Of a stretch of 64,000 bases of DNA, positions 28,929-38,517 are shown one piece after another (position 1 is the stretch's first letter; each line of letters starts with the position of its first letter). The notes under the pieces were generated by a model. The model made no database searches. It worked only from the letters and a program-made list of their open reading frames with translations, and had not been told where the DNA came from. The translations under genes and the position numbers were made by a program. Source of the DNA: CAYRZF01 sp964428805 (lineage in GTDB: Bacteria; Methylomirabilota; Methylomirabilia; Rokubacteriales; CSP1-6); NCBI GenBank assembly GCA_964428805.1, contig CAYRZF010000001.1:1-64000 (forward strand), written 5' to 3'.

Positions 28929-30465
28929 ATCGGTTGACGTCGCAGTGGTGGGAGGCGGGGCCGCGGCGCTCCGAGCCTGTCTGGCTGCGGCGCAGGCCGG
29001 CGCGCGGGTGGGCGCGGTGTCTAAGGGGAAGTTCGCCGGCTCCGGCTGCACCCACGCCATGGACTCGAAGATCGAGTTCTCCGTGATCAACTGTCCCATG
29101 CCAGATCCCGACACCCCCTCCAGGTACGCTGAGGATCTCCAGCTTGTCGGCCAGGGGCTCAAGGATGAGGCGCGGATCCGCTTCTTCACTGAACGATCGG
29201 GTGCTGAAGCGGCGTTGCTGGAGCGGCTGGGGGTTCCCCTCTCGACGGGCGGCGAGTACCGCCGCATGAAGATGCTGGGCTCACGTTACCCGCGCGGGAT
29301 CATCTGTCCCGCCCACTTCGGCACGAAGGTCCTCCAGGCTCTCTGGGTGGCGACGCCAAAGGAGCGCTTCCGGGTATGGGACCGCACCATGGTCCTGGAC
29401 CTCGTGACCGACGGCGATCGGGTTGCGGGGCTCGTCTGCCTGGACCTCAGTCGCGGAGAGATCTGGCTCCTCCGGGCCGGGGCGGTGGTGCTGGGGGCCG
29501 GCGGTGCCGGCAACGTATTCTCGCTGACCACGAACCCGCGGGAGCTGACCGGTGACGGCTACGCCCTGGCCCACCGCGCCGGAGCGGCCCTGCATCACAC
29601 GGAGTTCATCCAGTACGTGATCCTCACGGTGGCCCCGATCCGTGGCTACTTTCTTCTCACGTACCTCCTGATGCAAGGCGAGCTGATGGACGAGGGGGGC
29701 GCACGGTTCACGCTGGGAGTGGACGTGGCGTCGGCCACCCCCCTGGAGCAAAAGCGCGCCCTCATGGAGTTCATGGGATGGATCGCCGCGCGCAAGCGTT
29801 CCAGCCCAGAGGCGCGCGTCTTCTGGGACGGTCGACGCATCGGAAAGGCCGAGCTCGAGGCCAGCATGCCGAAGACCTACGCGGCGTTTCTACGCCGCGG
29901 CCACGACCTTGCCAGGCACCCAGTGGAGATCGACCTCGGGGCCCACCAGTTCCTCGGTGGCGTCGCGACAGATGTGGATGCGCGCTCGACACTGCCGAAC
30001 CTGTTCGCCGCGGGCGATGTCGCCGACAGCGTGCAGGGGGCAGACCGTATCAACGGGAGCGGCTTCATGGAGGCCCTGGTCTTCGGCGGCGTGGCCGGCG
30101 CCGCTGCCGCGGGGTCGGTTCAGCCCCTCCCGCGCTTCGTCGATCTGCCGCCCGCCTACGCCCGCCGGTCCCCGCTACCGCCTCCGAGAATCCAGGGTTG
30201 TCGGCGGTGGCTGAGCCGGGAGATGGACCCGGTCCTGGCCCTGCGGGACCGGGAGACGCTGAGTCGTCTGGCGGGCGAGATCGAGGCGGAGCGATTGGAG
30301 CTGGAGGCGGGGGGACTCGTCGGACCCGATGCCGATGCCACACGGCAGTTGCATGAGCTCCGCTCGACCCTTACGTCCGCCCTTCTCGTGATCCGCCCCT
30401 CTCTGGCGCGCGCACAGGATCTTGGCCTCTTCCGCACGGTCCCGGCCACAGTCCTTTCCCGCTAG
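28918..30465 (+). CDS. FAD-binding flavoprotein of the FrdA/SdhA/NadB family
   Basis: A 515-residue flavoprotein. The N-terminal Rossmann motif VAVVGGGAAALRACLAAAQA binds FAD, and KGKFAGSGCTHAM is the usual second loop. The C-terminal FAD-binding block LFAAGDVADSVQGADRINGS with GSGFMEALVFGG is typical of fumarate reductase/succinate dehydrogenase flavoproteins and L-aspartate oxidase. There is no heme or iron-sulphur partner in the window. Translationally coupled to the benzoate-CoA-ligase-like gene (GTG start inside its end), it may oxidise or reduce the CoA-ester product. It is convergent with hpnJ, overlapping by four bases. Confidence 0.82.
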   Translation: MRTESVDVAVVGGGAAALRACLAAAQAGARVGAVSKGKFAGSGCTHAMDSKIEFSVINCPMPDPDTPSRYAEDLQLVGQGLKDEARIRFFTERSGAEAALLERLGVPLSTGGEYRRMKMLGSRYPRGIICPAHFGTKVLQALWVATPKERFRVWDRTMVLDLVTDGDRVAGLVCLDLSRGEIWLLRAGAVVLGAGGAGNVFSLTTNPRELTGDGYALAHRAGAALHHTEFIQYVILTVAPIRGYFLLTYLLMQGELMDEGGARFTLGVDVASATPLEQKRALMEFMGWIAARKRSSPEARVFWDGRRIGKAELEASMPKTYAAFLRRGHDLARHPVEIDLGAHQFLGGVATDVDARSTLPNLFAAGDVADSVQGADRINGSGFMEALVFGGVAGAAAAGSVQPLPRFVDLPPAYARRSPLPPPRIQGCRRWLSREMDPVLALRDRETLSRLAGEIEAERLELEAGGLVGPDADATRQLHELRSTLTSALLVIRPSLARAQDLGLFRTVPATVLSR

Positions 30466-31889
30466 GACTGGCGGCGACCGGAAAGGAACCGCAGGAACTG
30501 CGCCCCCTCGCTGAGGCGGCGGCGCAGGACCTTCCCGTCGGCGACCATTTCCCGGACCATGGCGTAGATCTTCCGGGGCCTGAAGTAGAACCGCCGGTAA
30601 AACTCCTCCACCGACTGGAAGATCTCGGTGTGGGCGAGGTGGGGGTAGGAGAGCGCCGCGACCTGCGTCCCCCGGCCATCCACCAGGCGGCTGTCGGTCA
30701 ACCACCCCTGGTCGAGGGCCTGGCGGTAGAGCGCGGTGCCGGGATACGGCGCCGCAATCGACGCCTGAATGGTGTCGGGCTCGATCTCGCGGGCGAAGCG
30801 GATCGTTTCCTGGATGGTCTCGCGCGTCTCGCCGGGGAGACCCAGGATGAACGTGCCGTGGATCTTGATTCCCAGCCGCCTGGCCTCCCGGGTGAAGCGG
30901 CGGGCCTGGTCCAGCCGGATTCCCTTCTTGATGTTATTGAGGATCTGCTGGCTCCCCGACTCGTAGCCGACCACGAGGAGGCGGAGGCCATTGTCTCTGA
31001 GAACCTTGAGGCTCTCGGAGGGCACGTTCGCCTTCGCGTTAGATGACCAGGTGACCCCGAGCCGCCCGAGCCGCCGGGCGATAGCCTCGGCTCGCGGCAG
31101 GTCGTCGGTGAAGGTATCGTCGTCGAAGAAATATTCCTTGACCTGCGGAAAGTAGCGCGTCGCGAGCTGGATCTCCTCCGCCACGTGCTCCGGGCTTCGG
31201 GTGCGGTACCGGTGCCCGCCGACGGTTTGGGGCCAGAGGCAGAACGTGCATTTGGAGCGGCAACCGCGGCCGGTGTAGAGCGAGACGTACGGGTGGAGGA
31301 GGTAGCCGATGGCATAGTGCCCGACGGTGAGGTCGCGCTTATACACGTCCACCACGAACGGCAGGGCGTCCATGTTCTCGAGAGTTGGCCGGTCCGGATT
31401 GTGGACCACCGTGCCGTTCTGGCGGTAGCTGAGACCCCGGACGGCGTGGAGCGGGACCCCCCGCGCCACCTCCTCGATCGTGAAGTCAAATTCCTCGCGC
31501 GCGACGAAGTCGATCGCCGGGGAGGCGCGGAGCGAGGGCTCCGGCTGCACCGAGACGTGCGCTCCAATGAAGCCGATGCGGAGACTCGGGTTGGCTTCCT
31601 TCAGGGCCTCTGCCACCTTCACGTCGTGGGGAAAGGACGGCGTACTGGTGTGGACAATGGCCAGCACGTACTCCCGCGCGAGCGGGAGCAGGTCACGGAG
31701 GGTCAGGCCGTCGGGCGGCGCGTCCACGAGGCGGCAGCCCGGCACGAGCGCCGCGGTCTGGGCGAGCCAGGTCGGATACCAGAAGGAGCGAATCTCCCGC
31801 CGGGCCTGATACCGCGATCCCGCGCCGCCGTCGAACCCTTCGAAGGAAGGCGGGTGAAGAAAGAGGGTGCGCAGGTGGCTTCCGGCCAT
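30462..31889 (-). CDS. hpnJ: Hopanoid-associated B12-binding radical SAM protein HpnJ
   Basis: About 475 residues. The N-terminal cobalamin-binding-type domain opens with RTLFLHPPSFEGFDGGAGSR, diagnostic of HpnJ. The radical SAM cluster motif CRSKCTFCLW lies near residue 205, followed by the usual EYFFDDDTFTDDLPRA and GLRLLVVGYESGSQQILNNI. HpnJ is needed for the cyclitol-ether head group of bacteriohopanepolyols. The ATG at 31887-31889 is preferred over two ATGs 12 and 15 bases upstream because GGAAG precedes it. It is the last gene of the minus-strand lipid gene run and no other hopanoid gene is in the window. Confidence 0.9.
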   Translation of the reverse strand: MAGSHLRTLFLHPPSFEGFDGGAGSRYQARREIRSFWYPTWLAQTAALVPGCRLVDAPPDGLTLRDLLPLAREYVLAIVHTSTPSFPHDVKVAEALKEANPSLRIGFIGAHVSVQPEPSLRASPAIDFVAREEFDFTIEEVARGVPLHAVRGLSYRQNGTVVHNPDRPTLENMDALPFVVDVYKRDLTVGHYAIGYLLHPYVSLYTGRGCRSKCTFCLWPQTVGGHRYRTRSPEHVAEEIQLATRYFPQVKEYFFDDDTFTDDLPRAEAIARRLGRLGVTWSSNAKANVPSESLKVLRDNGLRLLVVGYESGSQQILNNIKKGIRLDQARRFTREARRLGIKIHGTFILGLPGETRETIQETIRFAREIEPDTIQASIAAPYPGTALYRQALDQGWLTDSRLVDGRGTQVAALSYPHLAHTEIFQSVEEFYRRFYFRPRKIYAMVREMVADGKVLRRRLSEGAQFLRFLSGRRQS

Positions 31890-31913
31890 GGCGGCTTCCA
31901 TCATAGCACTTCG

Positions 31914-33641
31914 CTATGGCTGGCTTGAGTAGAGCCAGCGACCGCCTCCCGTGGCCAACAGATGGACCTGAGACGTGGGAAGCTCGGCCACGGCACTCCT
32001 CCCGCGCTCTCGGATGGTCAGGAGGAAGATCCGTCGCGAGCTCCGCCACGCCTCGACCAGGCGCGGACGCTCCCAGAACGTGTCCCGCGCCTCAGGGAAG
32101 GTCGCGCCGAACCCGAGTACGCTCACCCGGCCGTCCAGGATCACTGGCCGCCGGCCGCTGTAGAACTCCAGGGCGCCGGAGTTCTCGATCGGTCCTTCGT
32201 GGACAAGGAGATCCGCCGGGCCCGCGCGGCGGCTCACCTCTAATGCCATCCCGCGAACGGAGCGGGATTCCACCACCAGCGACTCCGCGCGCGCCACGAG
32301 CGGCATCCAACCCAGGAGCGTTGCGAGGATCACGCAGAGGCCGAGTGTCCGGCTGCCGCGCGAGATGGCCACGAGGAGACCCACGCTCCCCGCTGCAAAG
32401 GCCAGCGCCGTGCCCCCGACCAGGCGCCGGAGATCCTCCCAGGGGGGAACCGGCGCGGCCTGACCGAGGGCCATCTCCTTGCGGGTGTACACGTCCGTGG
32501 CGCCGAGGACCCACCCCATGAAGGCCCGGCCGTCGCCCCCATAGACCCAGAGGGAGCCGAGGACAATCGCCGAGAAGGCGACCAGGTGGAGCACTAGGAC
32601 GAGGCGGACGGCGCGCTCCTCCTTCCACGAGCGCGCGGCCAGGAGAGCGAGAGCGGGATACGCGGGGAGCCCGTAGTGGGGAAGCTTGAAGGAGGCGAGT
32701 GCGAAAAGGAAGAAGACCCCCGTCGCCCAGAGCGCGAGCGCGATCCACGGGGCCTCCCTCGGATCACGCCAGGCGCGCCGCCTGATGAGTCCCGCCACGG
32801 TTAGGGTCGCGGGCAGGACCCACGGGAAGGCGCCAAGCCCCGCCACCGCGAGGAACTCGAAGCTGCTGAGCGGGACGTCCTCATCGGGGAAATGACGGGC
32901 GCCCGCGACATTCAGCAAGTGGTTGTCCACGACGGTGTACCAGAGGAAGCCAGGGTTCCGAAGCTCTACCAGGAAATACCAGGTGCCACCGACGGCAATG
33001 AGGAGCCCCAGCCCACCCCACGACAACCACCGGGAGATCGGGCGGAGCTGGCCGGCGAGGGCCCGTGACAGAGCTACGGCAGCCAGCGGTCCCAGCGCCC
33101 CCAACGGGTCCTTGGCGAGCGCGGCAATCCCGAGGGCGGCACACCCCAGCGTCGCCAGACGCCCGGACTCGGCGGGCGCGAGCAGGAGCAGCAGGAAGCC
33201 CCACTGAATCGCAGCGACAAAAAGGGTCTCCGGTCGCAGGTAGCGGCCGTAGGCGAAGAACCCCGCACTGGTCAGAAGGGCGAGCCCCGCGACAGCGCCG
33301 GCCCGGGGGGAGAGGAGGCGGGCACCTAAAAGCGCCGTCCCCCCCACGGCGGCCAAGCCTCCCAGGACCGGCCAGAGGCGCAACGCGCCCTCCGTCGGCC
33401 CCCACACCGTCATACCGAGGGCGCCGAGCCAGTAGAGAAGGGGAGGTTTATCGAAGTATCGGACGCCGTTCAGGTGGAGCGTGATCCAATCGCCCCCCAG
33501 CAGAATCTCGCGGGCAATCTCGGCGTGCATCCCTTCCCCGGGGTCGTCGAGCGGGGCGCGGCCGAGTCCGGGAAGGAGGAGTGCCCCGGCGGCCACGAGA
33601 ACAAGGCCGACGGCGCCCCAAGCCGAGCGAAAGAGGTTCAC
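31914..33641 (-). CDS. ArnT/PMT-like glycosyltransferase (GT39/GT83 type)
   Basis: A 575-residue polytopic glycosyltransferase of the GT-C fold. It carries the acidic motif in the first periplasmic loop (LGRAPLDDPGEGMHAEIARE), then GVRYFDKPPLLYWLGALGMT, which is the ArnT/PMT arrangement, and 11-12 hydrophobic helices; the last ~150 residues form a periplasmic domain. Such enzymes take a sugar from a polyprenyl phosphate carrier and transfer it to lipid A, lipids or proteins. The start is GTG at 33641. In this cluster it would glycosylate the lipid product on the periplasmic side, pairing with the GT2 enzyme that could make the donor. Confidence 0.85.
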   Translation of the reverse strand: MNLFRSAWGAVGLVLVAAGALLLPGLGRAPLDDPGEGMHAEIAREILLGGDWITLHLNGVRYFDKPPLLYWLGALGMTVWGPTEGALRLWPVLGGLAAVGGTALLGARLLSPRAGAVAGLALLTSAGFFAYGRYLRPETLFVAAIQWGFLLLLLAPAESGRLATLGCAALGIAALAKDPLGALGPLAAVALSRALAGQLRPISRWLSWGGLGLLIAVGGTWYFLVELRNPGFLWYTVVDNHLLNVAGARHFPDEDVPLSSFEFLAVAGLGAFPWVLPATLTVAGLIRRRAWRDPREAPWIALALWATGVFFLFALASFKLPHYGLPAYPALALLAARSWKEERAVRLVLVLHLVAFSAIVLGSLWVYGGDGRAFMGWVLGATDVYTRKEMALGQAAPVPPWEDLRRLVGGTALAFAAGSVGLLVAISRGSRTLGLCVILATLLGWMPLVARAESLVVESRSVRGMALEVSRRAGPADLLVHEGPIENSGALEFYSGRRPVILDGRVSVLGFGATFPEARDTFWERPRLVEAWRSSRRIFLLTIRERGRSAVAELPTSQVHLLATGGGRWLYSSQP

Positions 33642-33661
33642 GCCGCCTTGATCGTGACCCC

Positions 33662-34090
33662 TCAGAGGGCCTTCCCGATGGCGTCAAGGACGGCGGTCTC
33701 CACGCTCCGATCCTTGGCCGGGAGGGGCTTGCGCTCTTTCATCCAGAGGATGCGCTCCTCCTTGTAGAGCTGCCGCTCCACCGAGACCGAGGTCTTTCCC
33801 TCCCCCGCCGCCTTGAGCGTGATCCGGAGCTTGTGGCGCGTCCCTTCCCCGTAGACCCCGAAGTCCTTGAACTCCACCCCGCGGGAGTCCGTCACGATCC
33901 AGCCGACGGTCCGGTCACGCTCGTCAATATCCCAGTCGAGGCTCTTCAGGACAGACTCCGTCACTGTCCAGACCCGTTCCGGCGACGCGTTGAAGATCCG
34001 AGTAACTGGTCCCCCCGTCTGGCCGGAGAGCGCCGTGATAGACGTCCCCAGCAGGGCCAGCACGAGCATCGGCATCGCGATTCGTCTCAT
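33662..34090 (-). CDS. Periplasmic protein with SRPBCC-like domain
   Basis: A 142-residue exported protein. The ATG at 34088-34090 begins a good signal peptide (MRRIAMPMLVLALLGTSITA), so the longer in-frame start is rejected. The mature part, NASPERVWTVTESVLKSLDW followed by DERDRTVGWIVTDSRGVEF and VYGEGTRHKLRITLKAAGEG, resembles a lipid-binding SRPBCC or DUF-type fold seen in outer-membrane lipid gene sets. It follows the ABC transporter genes and may hand over the exported product. The function is inferred from position only. Confidence 0.6.
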   Translation of the reverse strand: MRRIAMPMLVLALLGTSITALSGQTGGPVTRIFNASPERVWTVTESVLKSLDWDIDERDRTVGWIVTDSRGVEFKDFGVYGEGTRHKLRITLKAAGEGKTSVSVERQLYKEERILWMKERKPLPAKDRSVETAVLDAIGKAL

Positions 34091-34106
34091 GGTGTGTATC
34101 CTTTCT

Positions 34107-34793
34107 TCATGGCTCGGCCAAGCGGCCGTCAACCAAGGAGAGTACGCGATCAGCTTCCCCAAACGCCTCCGGATGATGGGTCACGAGGAGCACGGTCGTG
34201 CCTCGCTCGCGGGCCCGGGCTCTGAGCTCCTCTCGGATCACCCGGGCGTGATCCTCATCCAGGTTGCCGGTCGGCTCATCGGCCAGGATGAGCGGTGGGT
34301 CGTTGAGGACCGCCCGGCAGACTGCCACCCGCTGCTGCTCACCACCGGAGAGCTGGGCAGGATAGTGGTGCATCCGATGCGCCGCCCCCAGCCGCTCCAT
34401 CAGGGCGAGCGCCCGGCGTTTGGCCTCCGCCCTGTCGCCGCCCACGTAACGGGCGGCCAGCGCCACGTTCTCGAGGGCAGTCAGCGAGGCGATGAGGTGA
34501 AAGGCCTGGAAGATGAACCCCACCTGACTCCCCCGGATCATGGACTGCCGGCGGCGCCCCATACCGCTGACACGTTCGTCGCCGAACCAGATCTCTCCCG
34601 AATCGGCCTCATCCAGTAACCCCAGGAGGTTCAGCAGCGTGCTCTTGCCTGACCCCGACGACCCCGTCACCGTCAGGTACTCGCCGGGCTTGACCTCAAG
34701 GTCAAGGCCCTTGAGCACAACGACCGGAGCGCCCACCCCGGTCGAAAACGACTTGGTGAGCCCGATCGCCCTGATCATCGGCTCCGGCTTCAC
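34107..34793 (-). CDS. ABC transporter ATPase, MacB/LolD type
   Basis: A 228-residue nucleotide-binding subunit. Walker [22 protein letters not shown] loop FIFQAFHLI, signature LSGGEQQR, Walker [14 protein letters not shown] and the switch His in LLVTHHPEA are all present. The [14 protein letters not shown] pattern and the PTGNLD sequence place it in the MacB/LolD/FtsE group, which works with four-helix permeases and does mechanotransmission or lipoprotein release rather than classic import. The GTG start overlaps the permease stop. It belongs to the exporter pair of the lipid cluster. Confidence 0.93.
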   Translation of the reverse strand: MKPEPMIRAIGLTKSFSTGVGAPVVVLKGLDLEVKPGEYLTVTGSSGSGKSTLLNLLGLLDEADSGEIWFGDERVSGMGRRRQSMIRGSQVGFIFQAFHLIASLTALENVALAARYVGGDRAEAKRRALALMERLGAAHRMHHYPAQLSGGEQQRVAVCRAVLNDPPLILADEPTGNLDEDHARVIREELRARARERGTTVLLVTHHPEAFGEADRVLSLVDGRLAEP

Positions 34794-35977
34794 GATCCCC
34801 GGCGGATCGCCTCGGCGGGGGGAACGCGCGCGATGCGGAACGTCGCGTGCGCCGCCGCAACGGCACCGAGCATCAGCGAAAAGACAACGGCTCCCGCCAG
34901 CAGGCGGGGCGAGAAGAGGAAGACCTGCTGACCCTGACCAGCGACCCAGCCGTGGATCCCCCAGCCGAGGACAAGGGCCAGAGCGATCCCAGCGCCGCCA
35001 CCCGCCAGGCTCACGGCGAGGCTCTCCCCCAGGACCTCGGCCAGGAGCTGAAGGTCCGTGGCCCCCAGCGCGCGCTTGATCCCAAAGTCGCGGATCCGCT
35101 CGAATAGGGCGGCCGTCACCGTGTTGGCCAGGGAGAGCGCACCGATCAGAAGCCCCAGCGTGCCGATCCCGACCAGCAGCGCCGAGAAGAACGCCGTGGA
35201 ACTGCGGAGGAGCCGGCTGACCTCGCTGGGGATGGTGATGTTAACCCCGGCCACCCGTTGGGCGATCCGCCGGGCCACGGCGTCCGGGTCCTCGCCATCG
35301 ACCCAGCCCACCGCCGCCCCGGTGTTCAGATCATCGAGTGACAGGGTTGCGCCCGCACCGAACACCTGACGCAGCAGCGGATCCTTGGCGAGCCAGAGAT
35401 CCCGCGCGGCTTCGATGCTGACGATGGCGAAGCGATCCGGAGCCGTGAGTGTCCGCTCCAGGACCCCCACGACGAGAAAGTCCTGGCCGTCCAGCACGAG
35501 GCGCGACCCGGGCCCGAGCCCTCTGCCGGCCGCGAAGTCGGCTCCCACCACCGCCTCCCGTCGATCCCCGCTCCTGAGAAACCGTCCGGCCCGCACGGGA
35601 AGCTCGCGGTAGTGGCGGTTGGGCATCGGCACGCTCAGGTCGAGGCCCAGGATCAGCTCCTGAGTCAGGGTCAGGAACTGCGAGGTGACCGGATTCAGCG
35701 GGAGCATGACCTGGGGCTGGATCCCCGCCACACCGGGGACAGCGCGGACCTCCTCGATCTTCCCGCGCGGCAGTAGGCCGCCGCCGGTGAAGCCCGTGCC
35801 CAGTCCCAGCCCCTGACCCGCCACCGAGATCTGCCCGAGGACGAAGCGGTCGCCGCCCTCGATGAAGCGGGTGATGCGTTCCGCCATGCCTCCCAGCGCC
35901 ACCAGCCCCGCCATCCCCACCGCGATCCCGAGGACGGTGAAGAGGTAACCGCGCGGAATGAGACGCGCGATCACCAT
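34790..35977 (-). CDS. ABC transporter permease, MacB/FtsX type
   Basis: A 395-residue permease with one N-terminal helix (LIPRGYLFTVLGIAVGMAGL), a large periplasmic MacB_PCD-type domain (about residues 40-240), and three C-terminal helices of the FtsX domain starting at FFSALLVGIGTLGLLIGALS and containing the ERIRDFGIKRALGATDLQLL cytoplasmic motif. The ATG at 35975-35977 overlaps the stop of the FAD oxidoreductase gene. With the ATPase downstream it forms a transporter expected to move lipid or lipoprotein cargo across the periplasm; its likely cargo is the product of this cluster. Confidence 0.9.
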   Translation of the reverse strand: MVIARLIPRGYLFTVLGIAVGMAGLVALGGMAERITRFIEGGDRFVLGQISVAGQGLGLGTGFTGGGLLPRGKIEEVRAVPGVAGIQPQVMLPLNPVTSQFLTLTQELILGLDLSVPMPNRHYRELPVRAGRFLRSGDRREAVVGADFAAGRGLGPGSRLVLDGQDFLVVGVLERTLTAPDRFAIVSIEAARDLWLAKDPLLRQVFGAGATLSLDDLNTGAAVGWVDGEDPDAVARRIAQRVAGVNITIPSEVSRLLRSSTAFFSALLVGIGTLGLLIGALSLANTVTAALFERIRDFGIKRALGATDLQLLAEVLGESLAVSLAGGGAGIALALVLGWGIHGWVAGQGQQVFLFSPRLLAGAVVFSLMLGAVAAAHATFRIARVPPAEAIRRGS

Positions 35978-37242
35978 TCGAGCCTGGACTGGACGGGCCG
36001 GCCCTGCCACCGGCGGATCCAGGCGTTGACCCGCGCGACCGTGAACACGAGCGCGAGGCGCGCGCGGAAGCCCAAGGGGCGGGAGAGGAAGGCACCTCCA
36101 GCCAGGACGGTGGTGACGGCGTCCACCATCCCGAATCGGTGAATGGGCCGGAGGAAGATGTCGAGGAAGGCGGGCTGGTAGTACTTCTTGATGAAGGTAA
36201 AGAACGGGGCCACCCCGCGCCCGCACTGGCGCGCGTAGCGGCGGAAACGGCGGGCGCTGAACCTGCCGTCCCTGAAGGCCTCGCTGATCGCACGGGCCGC
36301 CAGCTCGCCGGACTGCATGGCGATGAAGACGCCCGCTGAGAAGATCGGGTCTACGAAGGTCACGGCATCGCCGACGCTGAGATAGCGGTCCCCCACCACG
36401 GGCCAGACGCGGTACGAGAAGTTGGCCGACCGGTAGACCGGCGACACCCTGCGGGCGCGCTCGAGATCTTCTGACACGTGATGGCACCGGGCGATCATGG
36501 CGTCAAAGAGCGCCTCGATGGAGACGTCGCGTCCCCGGACCGCCCGCGCGTGAAGCACGCACCCCACGCTGGTCACATCCCCGGCGAAAGGAATCCACCA
36601 GAACCAGCCGTCCTGGAACACGTAGACCCGGATGTGTCCCTCTTCGATCCCGGCGAACCGCTTGGCTCCGGCGAAGTGGGCGTACAGCGCCACCTTCCCC
36701 AGATTCGGGATTCGCTCACGGCGCCCGAGCACCCCAGCCAGGAATGCCTCCCGCCCACTGGCGTCAACCAGGAAGCCGCCCGTCACCTGGCGGCGTTCAC
36801 CGATGCGCGAGTGAACCGTGACCGTCACGCCCTCCCGGGAGACCGCGGCGGTCTCGACCGAGGTCTCCTCGAAGACCGTGGCACCCGCATCCGTGGCGTG
36901 CCGGAGAAGGATCGCGTCGAACTCGGAACGCGCGACCTGGTATCCGAAGCACGGCCAGGGCTTGTCCTTGGCGAAGTAGAAGGTGTGCGCCTTCCCCTCC
37001 TGCTCGTCAACGAAGGTCGCCCCGTACTTCACGAGAAAGCCCGCCTTCTTGATCGCTTCGTGCACGCCGAGGCGGTCGAAGATCGGCAGGTTCGCGGGCA
37101 GCAGGGATTCCCCGACGTGGAACCTCGGGAAGCGTTCCCGCTCGAAGCACGCCACCCGGAGCCCGGACTGAGCTAGGCACGTGGCCACCGTGGAACCGCC
37201 GGGGCCGCCGCCGACGATGAGAACGTCGAAGTCGGTCGTCAC
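35971..37242 (-). CDS. FAD-dependent oxidoreductase, halogenase/geranylgeranyl-reductase-like
   Basis: A 423-residue flavoprotein of the COG0644 type. The N-terminal FDVLIVGGGPGGSTVATCLA and RFPRFHVGESLLPANLPIF are the FAD fold and the halogenase-like loop; the central GDRYLSVGDAVTFVDPIFSA is the second FAD motif. Tryptophan-halogenase hallmarks (the WxWxIP motif) are only partly matched: DGWFWWIPFAGDVTSVG is present, while a catalytic Lys was not identified. Members of this family occur in aryl-polyene, carotenoid-like and lipid clusters where they reduce or oxidise acyl chains. The GTG start lies inside the upstream glycosyltransferase stop. Confidence 0.85.
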   Translation of the reverse strand: MTTDFDVLIVGGGPGGSTVATCLAQSGLRVACFERERFPRFHVGESLLPANLPIFDRLGVHEAIKKAGFLVKYGATFVDEQEGKAHTFYFAKDKPWPCFGYQVARSEFDAILLRHATDAGATVFEETSVETAAVSREGVTVTVHSRIGERRQVTGGFLVDASGREAFLAGVLGRRERIPNLGKVALYAHFAGAKRFAGIEEGHIRVYVFQDGWFWWIPFAGDVTSVGCVLHARAVRGRDVSIEALFDAMIARCHHVSEDLERARRVSPVYRSANFSYRVWPVVGDRYLSVGDAVTFVDPIFSAGVFIAMQSGELAARAISEAFRDGRFSARRFRRYARQCGRGVAPFFTFIKKYYQPAFLDIFLRPIHRFGMVDAVTTVLAGGAFLSRPLGFRARLALVFTVARVNAWIRRWQGRPVQSRLEW

Positions 37243-38452
37243 ATCGCTTGACCGAGCTCCACCGTGCCCGGGGTGGGTGCGCTGTTCTGGCGTTGGGCCA
37301 GCCGGTCCTGGGAGTAGAAGCGCCGGACAAAGGGAGTCAGGACGTCCATGGACGCCCGGGCCGTCAGCGGATGAAGCAGCGTGAGCAGGAGGAGCATCGG
37401 GAAGGCGAGGACGGCCGCGCCAATCAACCTGAGCTGCCTGGCCCGCGGATCGCTCCACCACGTCCCGAGCGCGGTCAGGACACGCCGGAGGGTGAACGCT
37501 CCCACCACGAGGCCCCACTGGGCCGGCGAGGTGCGGTACGCGAAGGTCTCCAGGGCAAGGTCCGCGTGCCGGCGGCGAGCCGCGGCCGGGGAAAAAGAGG
37601 CAGCCAGTCCCCGGACCTGCCACCACGCCTCGGTCCCCACGCGCCCCAGCGCGTGACGCGCGAGAAAGAGACCGATGGCGCATCCGTCCTGGACGGGGTG
37701 GAATCGGCTCCGGCGGCCGGCGTGGTGGATCGCCGTCACTGAGACCTCCCGGATGTCGTACCCGGCCTGCCGCGCCGCCAGGAGGATCTCGCTTTCCAGA
37801 ACAAACCCGCCTCGGCGGAGCGTGACCCGACGGAATAGCTCGGCGGGGTAGAGGCGGAACCCCGACTGCGTATCCCGGACCTGGGTCCCGGTCAGCCAGT
37901 TGATGAAAAACCCCGCCACCCTCAGTGCGTTCATTCTCCCCGGAGGAATCACGCCGGAGGGGTGGAGCCGACCCCCGATCACGATGACGCGGGGATTCCG
38001 GCGCGCATCCTCCAGAAGCAGTGGAATCTCGTCGGGGTCATGCTGACCGTCGCCGTCCAGCGTGAGGATCTCGGCAGCGCCTCGCGCGATCGCCATCTCC
38101 ACGCCCGTCCTGAGGGCGACGCCCTTTCCCCGCCGCCGGCCGTGCCTCAGGACCTCCGCCCCGGCCGACCGCGCCGCCGCCTCGCTCCCGTCGGTGGAGC
38201 CATCATCCACCACCAGCACCGGACCGTGACGGGAGGCCTTCGCCACGACGGCGCCAACCGACGTCGCTTCGTTGAAGATCGGAATCACGATCCANNNNNN
38301 NNNNNNNNNNNNNNNNNNNNNNNNNNNNNNNNNNNNNNNNNNNNNNNNNNNNNNNNNNNNNNNNNNNNNNNNNNNNNNNNNNNNNNNNNNNNNNTCGCCA
38401 CGACGGCGCCAACCGACGTCGCTTCGTTGAAGATCGGAATCACGATCCACAT
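37239..38452 (-). CDS. Glycosyltransferase family 2 (interrupted by assembly gap)
   Basis: A GT2 enzyme of the polyprenyl-phosphate sugar transferase type. The catalytic domain reads IPIFNEATSVGAVVAKA, then VVDDGSTDGS, ILTLDGDGQHDPDEIPLLLE and DTQSGFRLY. A C-terminal 130-residue tail contains two hydrophobic helices. A 100-N gap with a 55-bp duplication splits the 5' end. Removing one copy and the Ns restores an intact gene starting MWIVIPIFNEAT at the ATG 38450-38452, which lies at the border of palindromic repeat copy E. It could make a polyprenyl-sugar donor for the GT39 enzyme of the same run. Confidence 0.85.
38240..38449. other. Scaffold gap flanked by identical 55-bp copies
   Basis: 100 Ns at 38295-38394. 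The 55 bases before (38240-38294) and after (38395-38449) are identical, so the two contig ends overlap and the gap is artificial. Confidence 0.95.
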
Positions 38453-38503
38453 CCCCTCACCTTTATCCTCTCCCCCGGTGGGGGAGAGGGGAGGGTGAGG
38501 GGG
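38453..38503. repeat. Dispersed palindromic repeat, copy E
   Basis: CCCCTCACC, CTCTCCCCC-GGTG-GGGGAGAGG hairpin, GGGTGAGGGGG. It fills the space between the KS-like gene and the GT2 gene and abuts the GT2 ATG, so on the minus strand it provides the purine-rich AAAGGTGAGGGG ribosome site. Confidence 0.75.
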
Positions 38504-38517
38504 CAGAGTGCGCTGGT

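Noticed and set aside
35971..37242. Calling the FAD oxidoreductase a tryptophan halogenase
   Set aside because: The WxWxIP signature is only partly present and the catalytic Lys was not found, so a general oxidoreductase name is safer.
38240..38449. 55-bp direct repeats around the N blocks as biological repeats
   Set aside because: Same length at three unrelated sites and always at N borders, which indicates assembly overlap.
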